A stretch of 64,000 nt of DNA, from contig JAIUJO010000069.1 in NCBI GenBank assembly GCA_023846275.1, forward strand, positions 2,507,274-2,571,273. The letters are read 5' to 3'. This document shows positions 40,311 to 56,400 of this stretch, in pieces (within the stretch, counting starts at the first letter, position 1; each line of letters opens with the position of its first letter). Position numbers and translations under genes: made by a program. Source of the stretch: Vanilla planifolia (Eukaryota > Streptophyta > Magnoliopsida > Asparagales > Orchidaceae). Under the pieces are notes generated by a model. The model did not search any database. It was given only the letters and a program-made list of their open reading frames with translations, and was not told where the DNA came from.

Positions 40311-41310
40311 AGTTTTGAGAGTTCAAGGAAGTTGATTTTACCTTACTACATCAATATTTTGAGAAGAAAATATACAAAACCAAGAATTATAATATGATTT
40401 TGACACCTTTGTTGGAGTTGTGTTTGCAACTCAGGTTACCTCCTTCTTGCTTCAGTATTGTCTCCGAGTATACGTCTAATTTTTGACTTCTTTATAATTT
40501 GTTATTTTATTTTTTATTTCTTTTTAGTTTTTTAAAAAAGATCACAATAATGCAAAATCTTTGCAAATTTTATTTTTTTAATAATGTTAGAGTATATTAA
40601 TGAATCTTTTAATTTAATATTTCAAAATGAGGTCACTTAGTTTTTTAAAAATATTTTCATAACTATATTCTTATTCCAACATCATATTGACCTTTGTTAT
40701 ATAAATTATTAAAAGTTAATAGTAGAATGTTGTGATTAATTATTACTTTTTTATTTTACTTTAAAATTATAAAATTTTGTAATTGAAATTATGATAGTAA
40801 ACCTCTACATGTTGCACAAGGTTGTGGTTTGTAAAATTATCTCTAACAACTTTGGTGAAAGAAAATGGTTTTGTTAGAGGAATCTTAATCTGGTAGACTG
40901 GGTTAGATGTAGGTGCAAGTTAAATCAAACTACCTAAAATTGCTTTGTCACTTCTGTTTTCTTTATTATTATGTAATTTATGAAGTTTATCTTATTTAAT
41001 ATCATTTAATTAAAAATATATAAAAAGAAATTTTCAAAATTATTTTTATCAATCATAAAATATTTTATTAAAAGTTATTTTAAAACCATAACATTTTATT
41101 TTCTTTTTATATTTTTATTTGGCAAATATTTAAATCAATGATTTTATAATTACAATATTTTAATTTAAGAGAAGATTTTTTTGATTAAAAAAGATTAAAA
41201 ACATAGTTCACTCCTCTCTATGCATTAACTTAGCACAAATTATATCATTAAGCACTTACACCCACATAAAAATGAACATACACTTGCACATACACACAAA
41301 TAGATATGCA

Positions 41311-41366
41311 CATACACACACACAAATGCACAAGAACACACATACACACACACAAATGCACAAGAA
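41311..41366 (+). repeat. 30-bp tandem duplication inside the CA array
   Basis: CATACACACACACAAATGCA followed by CAAGAA occurs at 41311-41336 and 41341-41366. It shows that the array also grows by duplicating units longer than a dinucleotide. Confidence 0.85.
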
Positions 41367-43379
41367 AACACACACACACACATTTACATACACACATGCA
41401 CTTACACATACAAGCAAGTACACGTAATCATGCAAGCACACACACACAACCATACACACATGCACAAAAAAAAGACATGCATGCATGCATGAATACATAA
41501 ATGCACAAACACACACACATCGACATGAACGCATACACACATATAGAGACATGTACATACAAGCACACAAACATGCACACACACCCATGTAAATTCACAC
41601 ACAAACATATACGTGCATAAATGTGCACACACACACAAACAGACATACACATATGCACACTAACACACACGTACACACACATGTACAGACATGTATATGC
41701 ATAAATACACAAATAGGCACATGCATGCTGGCACAAACAAGCACATGCATGCACACACACATGCATGCATCCATACACACATAAATTCATATATGTGTGC
41801 ATGTACACACACACACAGATCATACATAAGCACATGCACACACACACACATGCACATACTCAAATATACACGTAGCATAGACACTTATGCACATACAAAT
41901 ACAAAGGCACATACACTCACACAAGCACACCTAAACCAACACATAATATGCATAAACATACACACACATGCACCCATAGACACACACCAGAACAAAAACA
42001 TGCACACAAACATGTTAATGCACACAAAGATATGGACACACACACATGCACGTATGTATGCATGCACACCCACACACCAACAAACACACCCTCCTACACA
42101 TGCTTGCACACATACACAAACCACCCACCCCCATATACATGTATACACTCACACATATATAAATGCATGTGGACACACCAACAGACATACACATACTTGC
42201 ATGCACACATATTGCCAAACATAACCAATTGTACACACATGAACATACATGCATACACATGCATACACATGCACACACATGCACACATGCAAAAGCACAA
42301 ACATATGTACACACACACACATATACAGACTAATACAGAAAAACACACACAAGCACACAATCACATACACACACACACATGCACACGCACAGAGCAGACA
42401 CATAGCATGGACTCATAGAGACATGCACACACATACACATATATAAGCACACATACAAACATGAAAGCACCCACACATATGCACATGTGCAAACCAATGT
42501 ACACATAGGAAATTCTAGATACATCCACATGCACACTCACACAAACACACTTGCATAGGTACACACACAAGCACGCACATAGGCTAAAACACATAAACAT
42601 ATACATGTACATAGACATGCAAACATATGGATATGACTATGCATGCACAAACATGTGCACACACATACACACTCATACATGAATTCTCTTACATACATGT
42701 GCATGCACACCCATATGCACATTAATACATACGGATGCATAGGCATGCACATAAGCACATGCACATACATGCATTTGCACACATACACATGAAAATATAC
42801 CCACTTGTACACATTTGAGCACATATGAACACACACACACACATGCACCCTTACACACAAATGCTTGCAAATGCATACACAAATGCACGGGTACATCACA
42901 AACATGCACACGAACACAAACATGCATGTGTGCATAAAAACATGCATGCATGCATTCATGCACACGTAGACAACCAGCATAGGTACACACATAACTCACA
43001 CACATACACACACACACATATAAACACACACATGCACTCCATGGACACACAAAAGCACACCCACTGACACAAACCAATAGATGCACACACAAGTACACTT
43101 GTATATGAAAACTCAATGGCATGCACACACACACACACACACTACCACTCATGCACACACACACATAGAAACACACACATAAACACATGCAGACACATAA
43201 ACATACATATACACATATATGTGAACACACATACCCCTAGACACACACGCATGTACATGCATGCACAGAAGCACACATGCATAAGAACACAAACACATGC
43301 ACATGCATGCACACACACACACCCATGCACACACATGTGTATGCACATATACACACACATTCACATGCTAAAGTATACA

Positions 43380-43860
43380 CACATACACACACTGCTCACG
43401 ATTAAAAGTAAAAAAATATGAATACACACACACATGTGTAGACACACATGCACACAAAAACATGTACACTTGCATGCATATAAGAACATACACGCTCACG
43501 TGCACACACACATGAATACACTCACACACACACACACACACACAAGCTGGTAGTACACAAAGACACATGCATACACACATGCACATACACACTCTCACAC
43601 ACAAAAGAATAGATACACTCATTATGCAACAATGCCCACTCCAACACTTCCATGCATGTGCAGACATACACATGTATGTGCACACATGCACATTTACATG
43701 CCCACACAAAAATCTTCAGTTCAAAACACTCACAACTCATATACATGAACACGCACATGTGAATGCATACAGAAACACAAGCACACACACGCACACACGC
43801 ACACAAACAAATTCACACCCTCTTCCCTCCTCTCCCCATCCCCACACACACCAATATGCA
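43380..43860. other. Cluster of non-CA interruptions in the CA array
   Basis: Three pieces here depart from the array. One is an AT piece at about 43388-43425 (GATTAAAAGTAAAAAAATAT). The second is mixed sequence at about 43605-43745, with CCACTCCAACACTTCCATGC and CTTCAGTTCAAAACACTC words. The third is a pyrimidine-rich tract at 43810-43847 (CTCTTCCCTCCTCTCCCC). I recognise no element or gene in them. Confidence 0.6.
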
Positions 43861-46800
43861 CATGCACATAGAAACATGCATGCTCATCCCCCTAACAAAC
43901 ACTCACACACAAACACACATTTATGTATCAACAAACCTATACTGGCACATACGTAAGTAGGCACAAACATGTGCATAGCCACCAACATAGTCCTGCATAC
44001 ACATGTAACCACACAAACACACACACATCCACCCACAAAGAGACACACACTTTCACACATGCACACATATACATGAGCATGTATGCACACACATAAGCAT
44101 ACACAGATGCATAATATCACTAGTACACATGCACAATCACACACATGCATACACCTAATTGTGTACCACATGTCGAAACACATGTGCATGCTCAAATACA
44201 CACATACAAGTATACAAATGCAAATCCACACACATAGACACACATATGCATACAAGCACACATATCTACAAACACATGCACACACACTCTCACTCTCTCA
44301 TACAAATATGCACAAACACCCATGTAGTAATGCACACACATATTCACACACACATGTATGTGCACCAACACACATGTGTGCATTAGCACACATGCATGCA
44401 CAACCACTCGCACACACACACATGCATATATGTGCACACATGCACTCGTACACAGAAACACAAGCATGTAGACCCATGCACAAACACATAAAAACACACA
44501 TGAACAATCACACATACGCATATGCACACTCACACACATGTCCAAAGAAATGAACATACACACCCATATGTGCCCACTTGCACACTCACATCGACACACA
44601 CACATGTACTCATGCACATACACATTCCTACGTGAACACACATAAACACCCACACAATGCCAAACAAATGAATATATACACACACATATGCATTAATGTA
44701 CACAGAAAAGTTTGCACATGCACACACACAAACACGCACCCACATGCATAGGTGCACACATGCAAACACACACACATGTACACAAACACATGAATATGAC
44801 ACACACACACCCATACACACACAAACACACATGCACACATGCATATGCAGGCAAACACACACACACATAAAGGTAAACACAAACATGCATACAACAGCAC
44901 ATACATGCACACATTCACATATAGTAATGTACATGTGCACACATAAGCACATGTATGCTAACATAAGCACACATGTACACATACACACATAGATAAGCAC
45001 ATGTACACACATAAAACCTGACATGCACATACTGACACACTCATATGCATACACAAAAGCATACTCACGCATGCACAAACACACATATGATACACACACA
45101 TGCACACACACATACAAACATATAAATATGCACACGCATGCACACATGTACATGCTAAGACATGTGCACATACATGTATAAGCACACACACATGTACACA
45201 CACAAACACATGCACACGTACGCACAAGCACATGCACATGCACACGTAAGCCCGCATGCATCCGAACACAGAGACAAGAAAATACACACATATGTACACA
45301 CACATGTACACAAGCACACACACACAAGCATGCATGAATGCATTCATACACGTATGCACACATGTCCAAACACACCTACAAGAATTTATAGAAGCATGCA
45401 CACACAAACACACACGTCTGCAAACACATGCACACATAGATATCCAAACACACACACACAAACACACACTTGTATAAATACACATCTACACACATCCACA
45501 CACAATGAAACACCACCCACAAATCCACACACATAAACACGCACAAACGCAAGCATGCTCGCACACACAAACTTATATGTATGCACATGTGCACACAAAT
45601 GCATAACCAATCACACATGCACACACAAACACAAGCACATACAAACACAAGCACATGCAAACACATAAGTACGCAGACACAAACACATATTCACACACAC
45701 ATGCCTACACACCCATGTAAATGCATGTGCACATAGGTATACACATACATGCACATGTGCACATGCACCAACATGAACCCACATGCACACACATATAGTT
45801 GCACATCCATGCACTCACATGCACATGTGTGTACATTACAAAAATTCAGACATGCATCCACAAACATATACGGACAATCACATGTACATGCATGGATACA
45901 CATTCGCACATATGCACCTACACAAACACACATGCATGCACCCACATAACAACATATTCACACAAGTGCACATGTGCACATACACACAAATATACACTTG
46001 CACATACATTAAAACATATGCATTCAGAGACTCATGCACAAGCACACACATGGACACCCATGCTATCACAAACATGCATAAGCACAAACACTCACATATG
46101 TACACATGAACATAGATATACACACCCATAGGTACATTCATATACACATACACTCACACACACAAACATAAAGACATGTCAACACACACTTATGCATGCA
46201 CACACAGACATTTGCATAATCATGCACACATAAAAATACATGTGCACACACATACAAACACATGTGAATGCACATGCACATATACACACACATACACATA
46301 TATACACACATACAAAAACACACAGAAGCACACATGCTCACATGCATGAACACATGCATCCACGCACTTACCTACTTAAACATGTGCATGTATGCGAGCA
46401 CACATGCATGCATATGTATATATACATGTACACACTTGCATGTGCACAACTAGACAAACATGCCTCCACACATGCACTCACATGCACACATAGGAATGCA
46501 CATACATATGCACACATATACACACAACCACACACATACATTGAAACACACAAAAGCATAGGTGTAAACACATGCACTTAAACACTAACACACACACACA
46601 CACATGCCTAGATACATGTATACATAGGACACACATGCACACACATGGCCACATGCATGCATATGTACACTCATATGCATACATGGACACCCATACACGC
46701 ACACACATACACACATATGGAAATACACACCCATACACTTGCATGCACACACATGCACACTTGCATAAGAACACACACATGCACAAAAATGCAAACATAT

Positions 46801-47320
46801 ACACATTTAGACGAACATGCACACACACACATACGAACATATGCACAAACACACTTACACGAGCATGCTCACACCCACACACACACACACACACACTATG
46901 TGCACACACAAGCATGTGCATAAGCACATTACAAACATGTACATGCATATAGATGCACACCCAAATACACACAAGTACACACATGTACGCAAAGCCACAT
47001 ACATGCACACATACATATGCACTCACACAAACACATAGACAAAGGAACATGCAGGCACAAGTGCATGCATGCACATGCACAAGTACACACATGCAAACAC
47101 AGAAGGAAACACACATGTGCACATGCACACACACATAGACACCCAAACACATGCACACATGCTTAGCACACTCACACACACGTGCACTCATACATACACA
47201 TGCATGCACATGCACCCACTCACAGGTGCACACATTAAGAATTACACATACACAACCACATATAGATAAACAGACACACACACACACACATACGCATGCA
47301 TAGACACGCCCACACAGAAG

Positions 47321-47360
47321 AACATAAGCATACAACCACGAACATAAGCATACAACCACA
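47321..47360 (+). repeat. 20-bp exact tandem duplication inside the CA array
   Basis: AACATAAGCATACAACCAC is present twice, 20 bp apart, followed by G in the first copy and A in the second. It is a recent slippage or duplication event. Confidence 0.85.
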
Positions 47361-50300
47361 CACACAAAAGCACACATACATACCAACATTTGTACACACA
47401 CATAGGCAACCACACACACACACCTACACTCACTCACATGCATACACTTGCTCAAACACATGCATGTAAGCCAACAGATGCACATGCACATGCACATTCA
47501 TTCACACACATAGAAACATACATGCACGCACATAATTGCATAGAAACAAACACATGCACCCATACACACACACACGTGCATGCACACACATTCGCACCTA
47601 TACTCATGTATATAAGCACATGCATGTAGAAATCACACACACACATAGATAATAGAGATGCAAACAAACATGTGTAAGCACATGCACATGCACATATAGA
47701 CACATACACATATACACACAGACATATACACACATAAGCATACTCAAGCACACACACACATGCACACCACATGCGTGTACATAGACACACACAAGTGCAT
47801 ATATGTGCACTCAAACACACAAGCACACACTCACACCCAAGTGTACACATAAACATATGCACTTAGTCACTTATAGGAAGATATACACATGCATAAACAC
47901 ATGTAGACATGCACACACACATGCATAGTTGCATATGTACGCACACCCACTTGAACACATTGATGCAAACATGCATGCACATACACATGTGTTCATGCAC
48001 TCACACATGAACACACAAGCTCACATGCAAACACACTTTTACACCAATGCACAAATATATGCACGCACATAAATAAACATGCACAGCCAAAAATACATGT
48101 TGAAGCTCATAAGCTTACACACATAGATAACCACACATGCACACCCACACACACACATATACAAATGCATAGACACCTACACACACATATGCACATACGT
48201 GCACACACACACACACATAGATACTAAAACACTCATAGTTGCACACTCACATGGACATGCACATGTGCATAAACAAATGCACACAAACACACACACACAC
48301 ACATACACACATGAGGATGCACACAAACACATATACATGACACAAAGACATCCATGAACATGCACACTTGCAATAATATGTCCACACAAAAACACACAGA
48401 ACCTCACTCACATACACATGCACATACAAAAATAGACATGAACATATACTCATAAGCGTAAGCATGCATATACATAAGGACACACATTGACATAGATACA
48501 CATGCACACACATACACACACACACAAACACACATGCACACACCCATACATAAACCACACATGAGCATGTATTCATACATGTACACACACAAGAACACAC
48601 TCACACATTGAAGTACATTCACACAAACATGCTCACTCCTATGCATGCACAGACACACATGTACACACACAAACACGACCATGTACACACACGCACACGC
48701 ATTTACACATGTACACAAAGACACATGCACAAACATACACAAATAAAAAGACACATGTGAATACCCATTGACACATGCATACAATCACACACATACACAC
48801 ACACACACATATACACCTACACTCACATGCATTCATGCACACACACACACATACCAACATTAATGCACATATACACACTGAGGCACACACACATGTGTAC
48901 AGACATGCATATACATAAATACAAGCACACAAACATATTCATAAACACACACACATGCATACAGACATATATGCAAAAACAAGCACACAAACATGCTTGC
49001 ACATGCCCATACAAAATCACACACATGCACTCAAGGACACACAACCATTCACACATGGACACATATGTATATGCATGAACACACACACATACACTCACAC
49101 ATAGGCATACAAACACATACACATACACACATAGACATGTTCATACGTACAAACACACTCATGCATGGACCTGAATATACCGATGAGCACACATACATAC
49201 ACACTTGCACATGCACTCACACATGTATACACATGCACAAACACATGCTTAGACACTGCACAAACACACACAAATCCACACATCCACATAGAAATACACA
49301 AACATGCAAAAAAACACATATAAAAACATACACACCTATCCACACATATGCATAGACATGCACACTTACAAAAACATGCACATACACCAACACAATCGCA
49401 TGCTCATGTGCACACACAACCACACACATTCACATGTATGCACACATACAAATATGTGCACATATATGCAAGTGCCAATATAAACACACTTAGTCACACA
49501 CATGCACCCATGCACTTGTGAGCACATGTGTAAACACCCACATAAATACATAAGCAAACATGCACATACATACATGCCACATGTACACACGCATCCTCAC
49601 ATGCACAAACACACAAAGATACTCATGCACACATACACTCACAGAGAAGAACACATAGACACAAATGCATATACACATGCACAAGCATGCATGCATCCAC
49701 ACACACACAAACAAACATAGATGCATATAAGAAAACACAAGCATACACCCACACACATATGCACACTTATACAACACACATGCAACCATGCACACACACC
49801 CTAACATGAACACATAAAAATATGCTCACACATATACATGAACACAAACACACATGTCCACACGCACAGATGGACACATGCACACATATAGATGCATAGT
49901 TACACACACGTGCATAGAAGTATGCAAACACATATGCACACATACACATAATCACACAATAGCACATATGAATACACATGCATGCACAAACACACACATA
50001 TTTGAACACACACACAAGTATACACATGCACACACAAACACATATTTACTTACAAAAATACATGTGCACACATATGCATATAGGAACAAATACACAAACA
50101 CCTACACATATGCATATAGACACATAAGTACACCCATGCACACATTGAAGCACACCAATGCACACACATCAGCATGCATACATAAATTAATGCACACAAA
50201 TACTTGCATAGATACACACGCACAAACATGCACATGCAAACATGCATACATGCACACTTATGGACACACACACATGCAAATGTTGACAAACACATGCTCA

Positions 50301-50765
50301 CACTCACAAACACACATGTAAACACTTACACACATGCATGAATGCAAGCACTCCAATGTGCACATATAGAGGAAAACACATACACACACATACACACATG
50401 CACACTTAGATGAAGACACACTTTCCTATAGGAACTAACATAGAAATGTGCATGCGTATGCACATGCACACACACAAACACTCTTACATGCAAACTCACA
50501 TGCCCTCACTTACATGCACACATGAGCATAAACACAAATAGGTAGATGAAAATGCATACACTTGCACATGCATATGCACATGCAAACACTAACATGCACA
50601 TGCAAATGCACACACTCACATGCATATGTATAGGAACACACACACACACACACACCTAGTTGAACACACCCACACCTACATGTGTTAACAAATGCAAAAA
50701 TAGAAAAATAAACACACATATATACATACATCCAAACATAAATGCATGCACACACACACACATGC

Positions 50766-50796
<31 letters not shown>

Positions 50797-53344
50797 AACA
50801 CACACATACACACATGCACACACATACACACACGCACATACTACTATATAGATGATGGACACATGCACACACAGTTGCACACATATACACACACATGTAT
50901 ACAAACCACCACACACACCGATGCACACATGCATATATAAGACACACACAAGTACATAGCTATGCACACATATGCACACACCCACACACACATGCAGACA
51001 CACAAACGCACTCATGCACACACACACACACACACATGCACACACGCACATATACAGAGATGCACATACACACCCATAAACACGTGCACACAACAAGCAC
51101 GCATGCACAATCACACACCATTAAAGACACTCACACACACACAAATTCTCACAAACATACATGCACAAAAATGCACATATGCTCACACACACAAACACAT
51201 GCATATGACATACATGAGCATGAATACATGTATTTAGACACCAAGCACACATTAAGACAAACAAACACACATGCACTCACTCAGACAAATGCTAACATTT
51301 TCACACACACCAAGACACACACAAACATCACATGTTGGTGAGCACAAACATGAGGAAACACATACACACACATGCACACACATGTGCATGCATTTGTACA
51401 CATATGCATCCACGTGTGCATTCACGCATGTATTCACATGTGCGCGCACAAGCATACATTCACACATGCAAACACATGTGGGAACACAAAAGTAGACACA
51501 TATGCATAATCACACATATGCGCATGCACATATGTACATAAATATGAATAGACACACACACATGTGCACCCACATAGACACACACTTGCATCTTTGGGCA
51601 CACGCAATTGCACACACATATGCACTCACTCATGCACACAAACATGTGCATAAAAACAAAAAAAATCATGCCAAGTCACACAGATGAACACACGCACACA
51701 TATGCTCTCTCACACACACACATGTGCGTGCTTGCACATGCACACAGAAGTGCACACGTCCATAAGTGTACACACACATGCACACAACCACACAGACACA
51801 CAACCCCTCCAAGCACACACATATGCACATGCACACATATAGATACACACCTAGACATACTCATACACTTGCACACACACGCATACATATGCATGAAAAC
51901 ATACATATACACCTACACATACACACACACACACTTAGACATGTGTGCATGCAAAACTATACAAACACATGCACAAACTTTCAAACGCAAACAAGAACAC
52001 ACACCCACATACATAAACACACACACAAAAATAGACACATGTGCATGCATAAACACATGCAAGCACACACGCCTACACATACACATACAGCCACACACAC
52101 AAATAAGCACATGCACATAGCACATGCATAAGCTATTACACAAGCACATATGCATACACGCACATGTACACACACACATGTACACAGCTATGCATGCATG
52201 CGTAAGTATACAGACATCCACACATGGCTACACACTCGTGCATGCACACATGCACATGAATGGGTCCACACATGTGCACACACATAGGCACACAAACACA
52301 AATACATACACAAGCGCACACACACATAAACACACACAACCACATACATGCATAAGTACACACACATCTTTATGCATTCACACAAAAACTTAAAATACCA
52401 ACATAAATGCATGTGCTCAAGTAAACAAATGCTCACCCATACAGACTTGCATGTGCCCACTTGCACCAAAAGCATGCACACACGCAACCACATACACACA
52501 TACACATGCACAAAGGCACACACATGTACACAAAGACATGCCAGCACACTATGCACCAACATAATCATTAGCACACATGCATAACAAGTGTGCATGCACG
52601 AGTGCACACATGCCCACTTATGAATAAACACAGGAACCTGCAAGCACGCACACATGAATTTACTTGCATGCATATACACGTGTACTAACACATGGATGCA
52701 TGCACACTGACACACACAGAGATGAAAGAACACATGCACATAGTGCACATACACACACATATAAATCCATATACCCATGCATGCATGCACACACTCATGT
52801 AAACTTACATTGTCACACATGCACACACACATATGTACATGCATGCAAACATATACGCATGTAGATGCAAACACGAGCATGCTTGAGCATGCGTGCACAT
52901 ACTCACCTGTATGCACTCGCACATGCACACCAACACTCACATGTATGCATACACAAACACATGCATGCATGCACACACATGCACACACATGCACGCATGC
53001 ACACACATGCACACATATGCATGCTTACAAATTGGCATGACATGCACACATGCTTGCATCCTTACACATCCACACACATGCACACGCACACACACATACT
53101 CATGCTTGCACACACATGCATACATAGATGCACACATACATATTATTGTACAATCATGCACACATGCCCAAGCATATTCACATGCCTATAAACATGTATG
53201 CACTATCAAACACACATGCACTCAAAAACATATGCAAACAATCACATACACACACATACATAGACAAACACAAACAAACACACATGTGCATGTGTATTTG
53301 CACAATCACACAATCAAGCATGCATGTACACACACATGCACATA

Positions 53345-53412
53345 AACATAGATGAGAGTGCCAATACATAGCATAGGAAAATGAACACTTTTATGCAGGC
53401 AGTTACATAGAC
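53345..53412. other. Non-CA interruption in the CA array
   Basis: About 65 bp of mixed sequence (GATGAGAGTGCCAATACAT, ATAGGAAAATGAACACTTTT, GGCAGTTACATAG) breaks the alternation. No similarity recognised. Confidence 0.55.
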
Positions 53413-56400
53413 ACATGAATACATGTGTACACACACACATCAACACACACATATAGACACAACTTTACATGCACATAAGCACCATCACACAATACACACA
53501 CATGTAGAGCCAAATACATAAACACATGTGCCTTTGTGCACACAAGCGACCACACTCATATATACATACAAGTAGTCACACTCATACACACACATATGCA
53601 CACACACATGCATATGACCAAAAACATAAATACAAAAAACAAAAACATGCAAGCACACATACTCACTTACACATATACATGTGCTTTATTGCACAAACAC
53701 CTACTAGACTAACAAACATAAGCATATGCACAAGAATACACATGCAGATCCATGCAAACACACACACACATGAATGCACACACACTCACATACAAACACA
53801 CATAAGCATCACACTCGAGAATGTGCACACACACACACACGTAGACACGTCATGCACATATACTAACATACACACACACATACACATACACATCCACACA
53901 CACATGCACTCACACACACAAGAGAAAACTCATGCACACATATACATATGCATCAATACATAGACACACTCACATAGACATGCATGCATGATCATGTGCA
54001 TGTACTCATAAAAATGCACATAGGCATACATACACACACAGCCTAAACACACACATTAGCACCTACACACACTGACACACAAACAAACTCATACACACAT
54101 GTGTAATAATTCACACATGCACATGCTCACACATATATGCATGCATGAACACATATGCATGTGCATACACACACATACACTCATGCTTATCCATACACAC
54201 AACCACAAAGGCATGCACACATTCACCCACCCTTACATACGCACATTGACATAAACAAGCACACAGAAACACATGTACACACACTTGCATGCTCACACAC
54301 ATTGTGTATAGCAACAACAATGCACATGCACAAGCAAATGTACGTGCACATAAACACATGCGCACATAGTCAAACATTTACAAACTCACACGAACTCATG
54401 CACAAACAGGTACATGCAAACATAGGTGAATGCACATGTCAACATTAGGCACCCTCGTAGGCACATAAATGTACATATATATGCACACATACACACACAT
54501 ATATATAAATACACATAGACACACAATAATGTAAGCACACACACACATTGAGGCATGCATCCATGCACACATACACTCAATCACACAATCATGAACAAAT
54601 CCATGCTCACAAATGCACAGAGACACACATACATGCATACACACACATATTCACACACACACATACACATGCACCCATGCACGCACACGACCACATAAGC
54701 ACACATATGCACACAAACTTACACTCATGTATACACATAAACACACGTGCACACACACACACACACCTACACACACACATACTCTTGAACTCATATGCAC
54801 ACATGCACATGCTTGCACACACACACAAAAATACACACACACACATGCACATGAATGGAAACACATAGGTACATAGACACATATATGCACATGTCCACAC
54901 ACACATAAACATAAACACACACACATGCACAAGCAGATGAACACATACCCACATAAACATGGACACTCAAAGACACACAAACATGCACACACACACACAC
55001 ACACTTGCACACACATGCACACAAACACAACAAAGTATGCATGAAGGAACACTCACAAAAGCACATACTCACACTTACAAAAACAAAAAAATTTTTACAT
55101 GCACGTACACACCCACACACACACAAGCACACACTTGCATACATATGTGCACATATTAACATGCATGGAAACACACATGTACACAAACATGCATGAACAC
55201 ACTAATGCACACACACAAGTCCACAAGCAAAAACACACAAATAGACTCACATTTGCACATGCACACACACATGCATGTGTGGGCACCCACTCACACACAT
55301 GTGTGTACCCACTTACACATACACACACAAGCATATGTATAAGCCCCTACTCATAAGTACACACTTACAAAAACACAGATACACACTCATACATATGTGC
55401 ACAAACACACACATACTCATGCACACAAAAAATCTTACACAAAAAGATGTACATGTACACACACATAGACACTCACAAACACTTGAATATGCACGCAAAC
55501 ACTTAAACACCCACATGAGTATGCATGCACACCAACTACAATCCATGCAAACACATAAGCACACATAGATAAGCACTCACACACACACACACTTGAATGC
55601 ACCCACATGCACACATGCATGCACATACACACAAATGTACAAATACATACACACGAGTGGACACACACCTGTGCAAAAACACACATACACATAAACACTA
55701 AGACACACACATACACATAAATATATACAAGCACAAAAAAATATACACACGTGCATGCACAAAGGCATGTACATATGAACACTCAAATATAAGCAATGAA
55801 AGAGACACACTTACACATACACATACACATGCATGCACACACCCACAAACACACACATTCACAAGCATGTACACACACATGCATAAACTAACACAAGCAT
55901 GCATGCACACGGACATAGACACACACACACTTCTGCACACACACAAGCACATACGCACCTACACACAACTACCCTCACATATGTATACAAACACACAAAC
56001 AAGCATAAACATGAACATGCACATAAACACATGCATACTCACACACACACAAGCACCTACACATTCTCCCACACTCTTACATATACACACACTCACACAT
56101 ATGTGCACATGCATATGCACATAGATGTGCATGCACACATACAAAAGCAAACACACACACAAACTTCCATGCACACACACATATCTACATGCACATGCAC
56201 ACACAAATATACATACATACACCCACATAATAGCAAACCTACATACACAGACAAACACACATGCATGCACGCACACACACATAGACATGCAAGCACACAC
56301 ACGTGCATGTGCTAGTATGTACATAAGCAAACACACACATGCATATGCACACATGCACACACTTTTGCAAAGTCACATGCACATGTGTGCACATACTCAT

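Larger units (their letters stand above)
39327..41253 (+). mobile_element. Plus-strand LTR-like block with TATA box and primer-site-like end
   Basis: From left to right it holds a GGGATGAATTCTTAAGCAC word (39602-39620), three and a bit copies of a 70-bp repeat (39,814-40,030), a TATA box TATAAATAGAGG at 40299-40310 with leader-like sequence behind it, and a U5-like segment near 40,890-40,960 (GGGTTAGATGTAGGTG, AAACTACCTAAAATTG). It ends in TTCACTCCTCTCTATGC (about 41206-41223). A weak primer-site-like AATTATATCATTAAGC follows at 41238-41253, and then the CA array. The parts match the LTR plan of SIRE-like elements but in the opposite direction to the copia fossil at 32-38 kb. I see no internal region after it. 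Solo or truncated LTR fossil; start unsure. Confidence 0.5.

Noticed and set aside
46478-47497. 339-codon minus-strand open frame, Cys-Val-Met rich, and many similar frames across the CA array
   Set aside because: Low-complexity strings with no domain, overlapped by long frames on the other strand. R/Y alternation removes stop codons in every frame.
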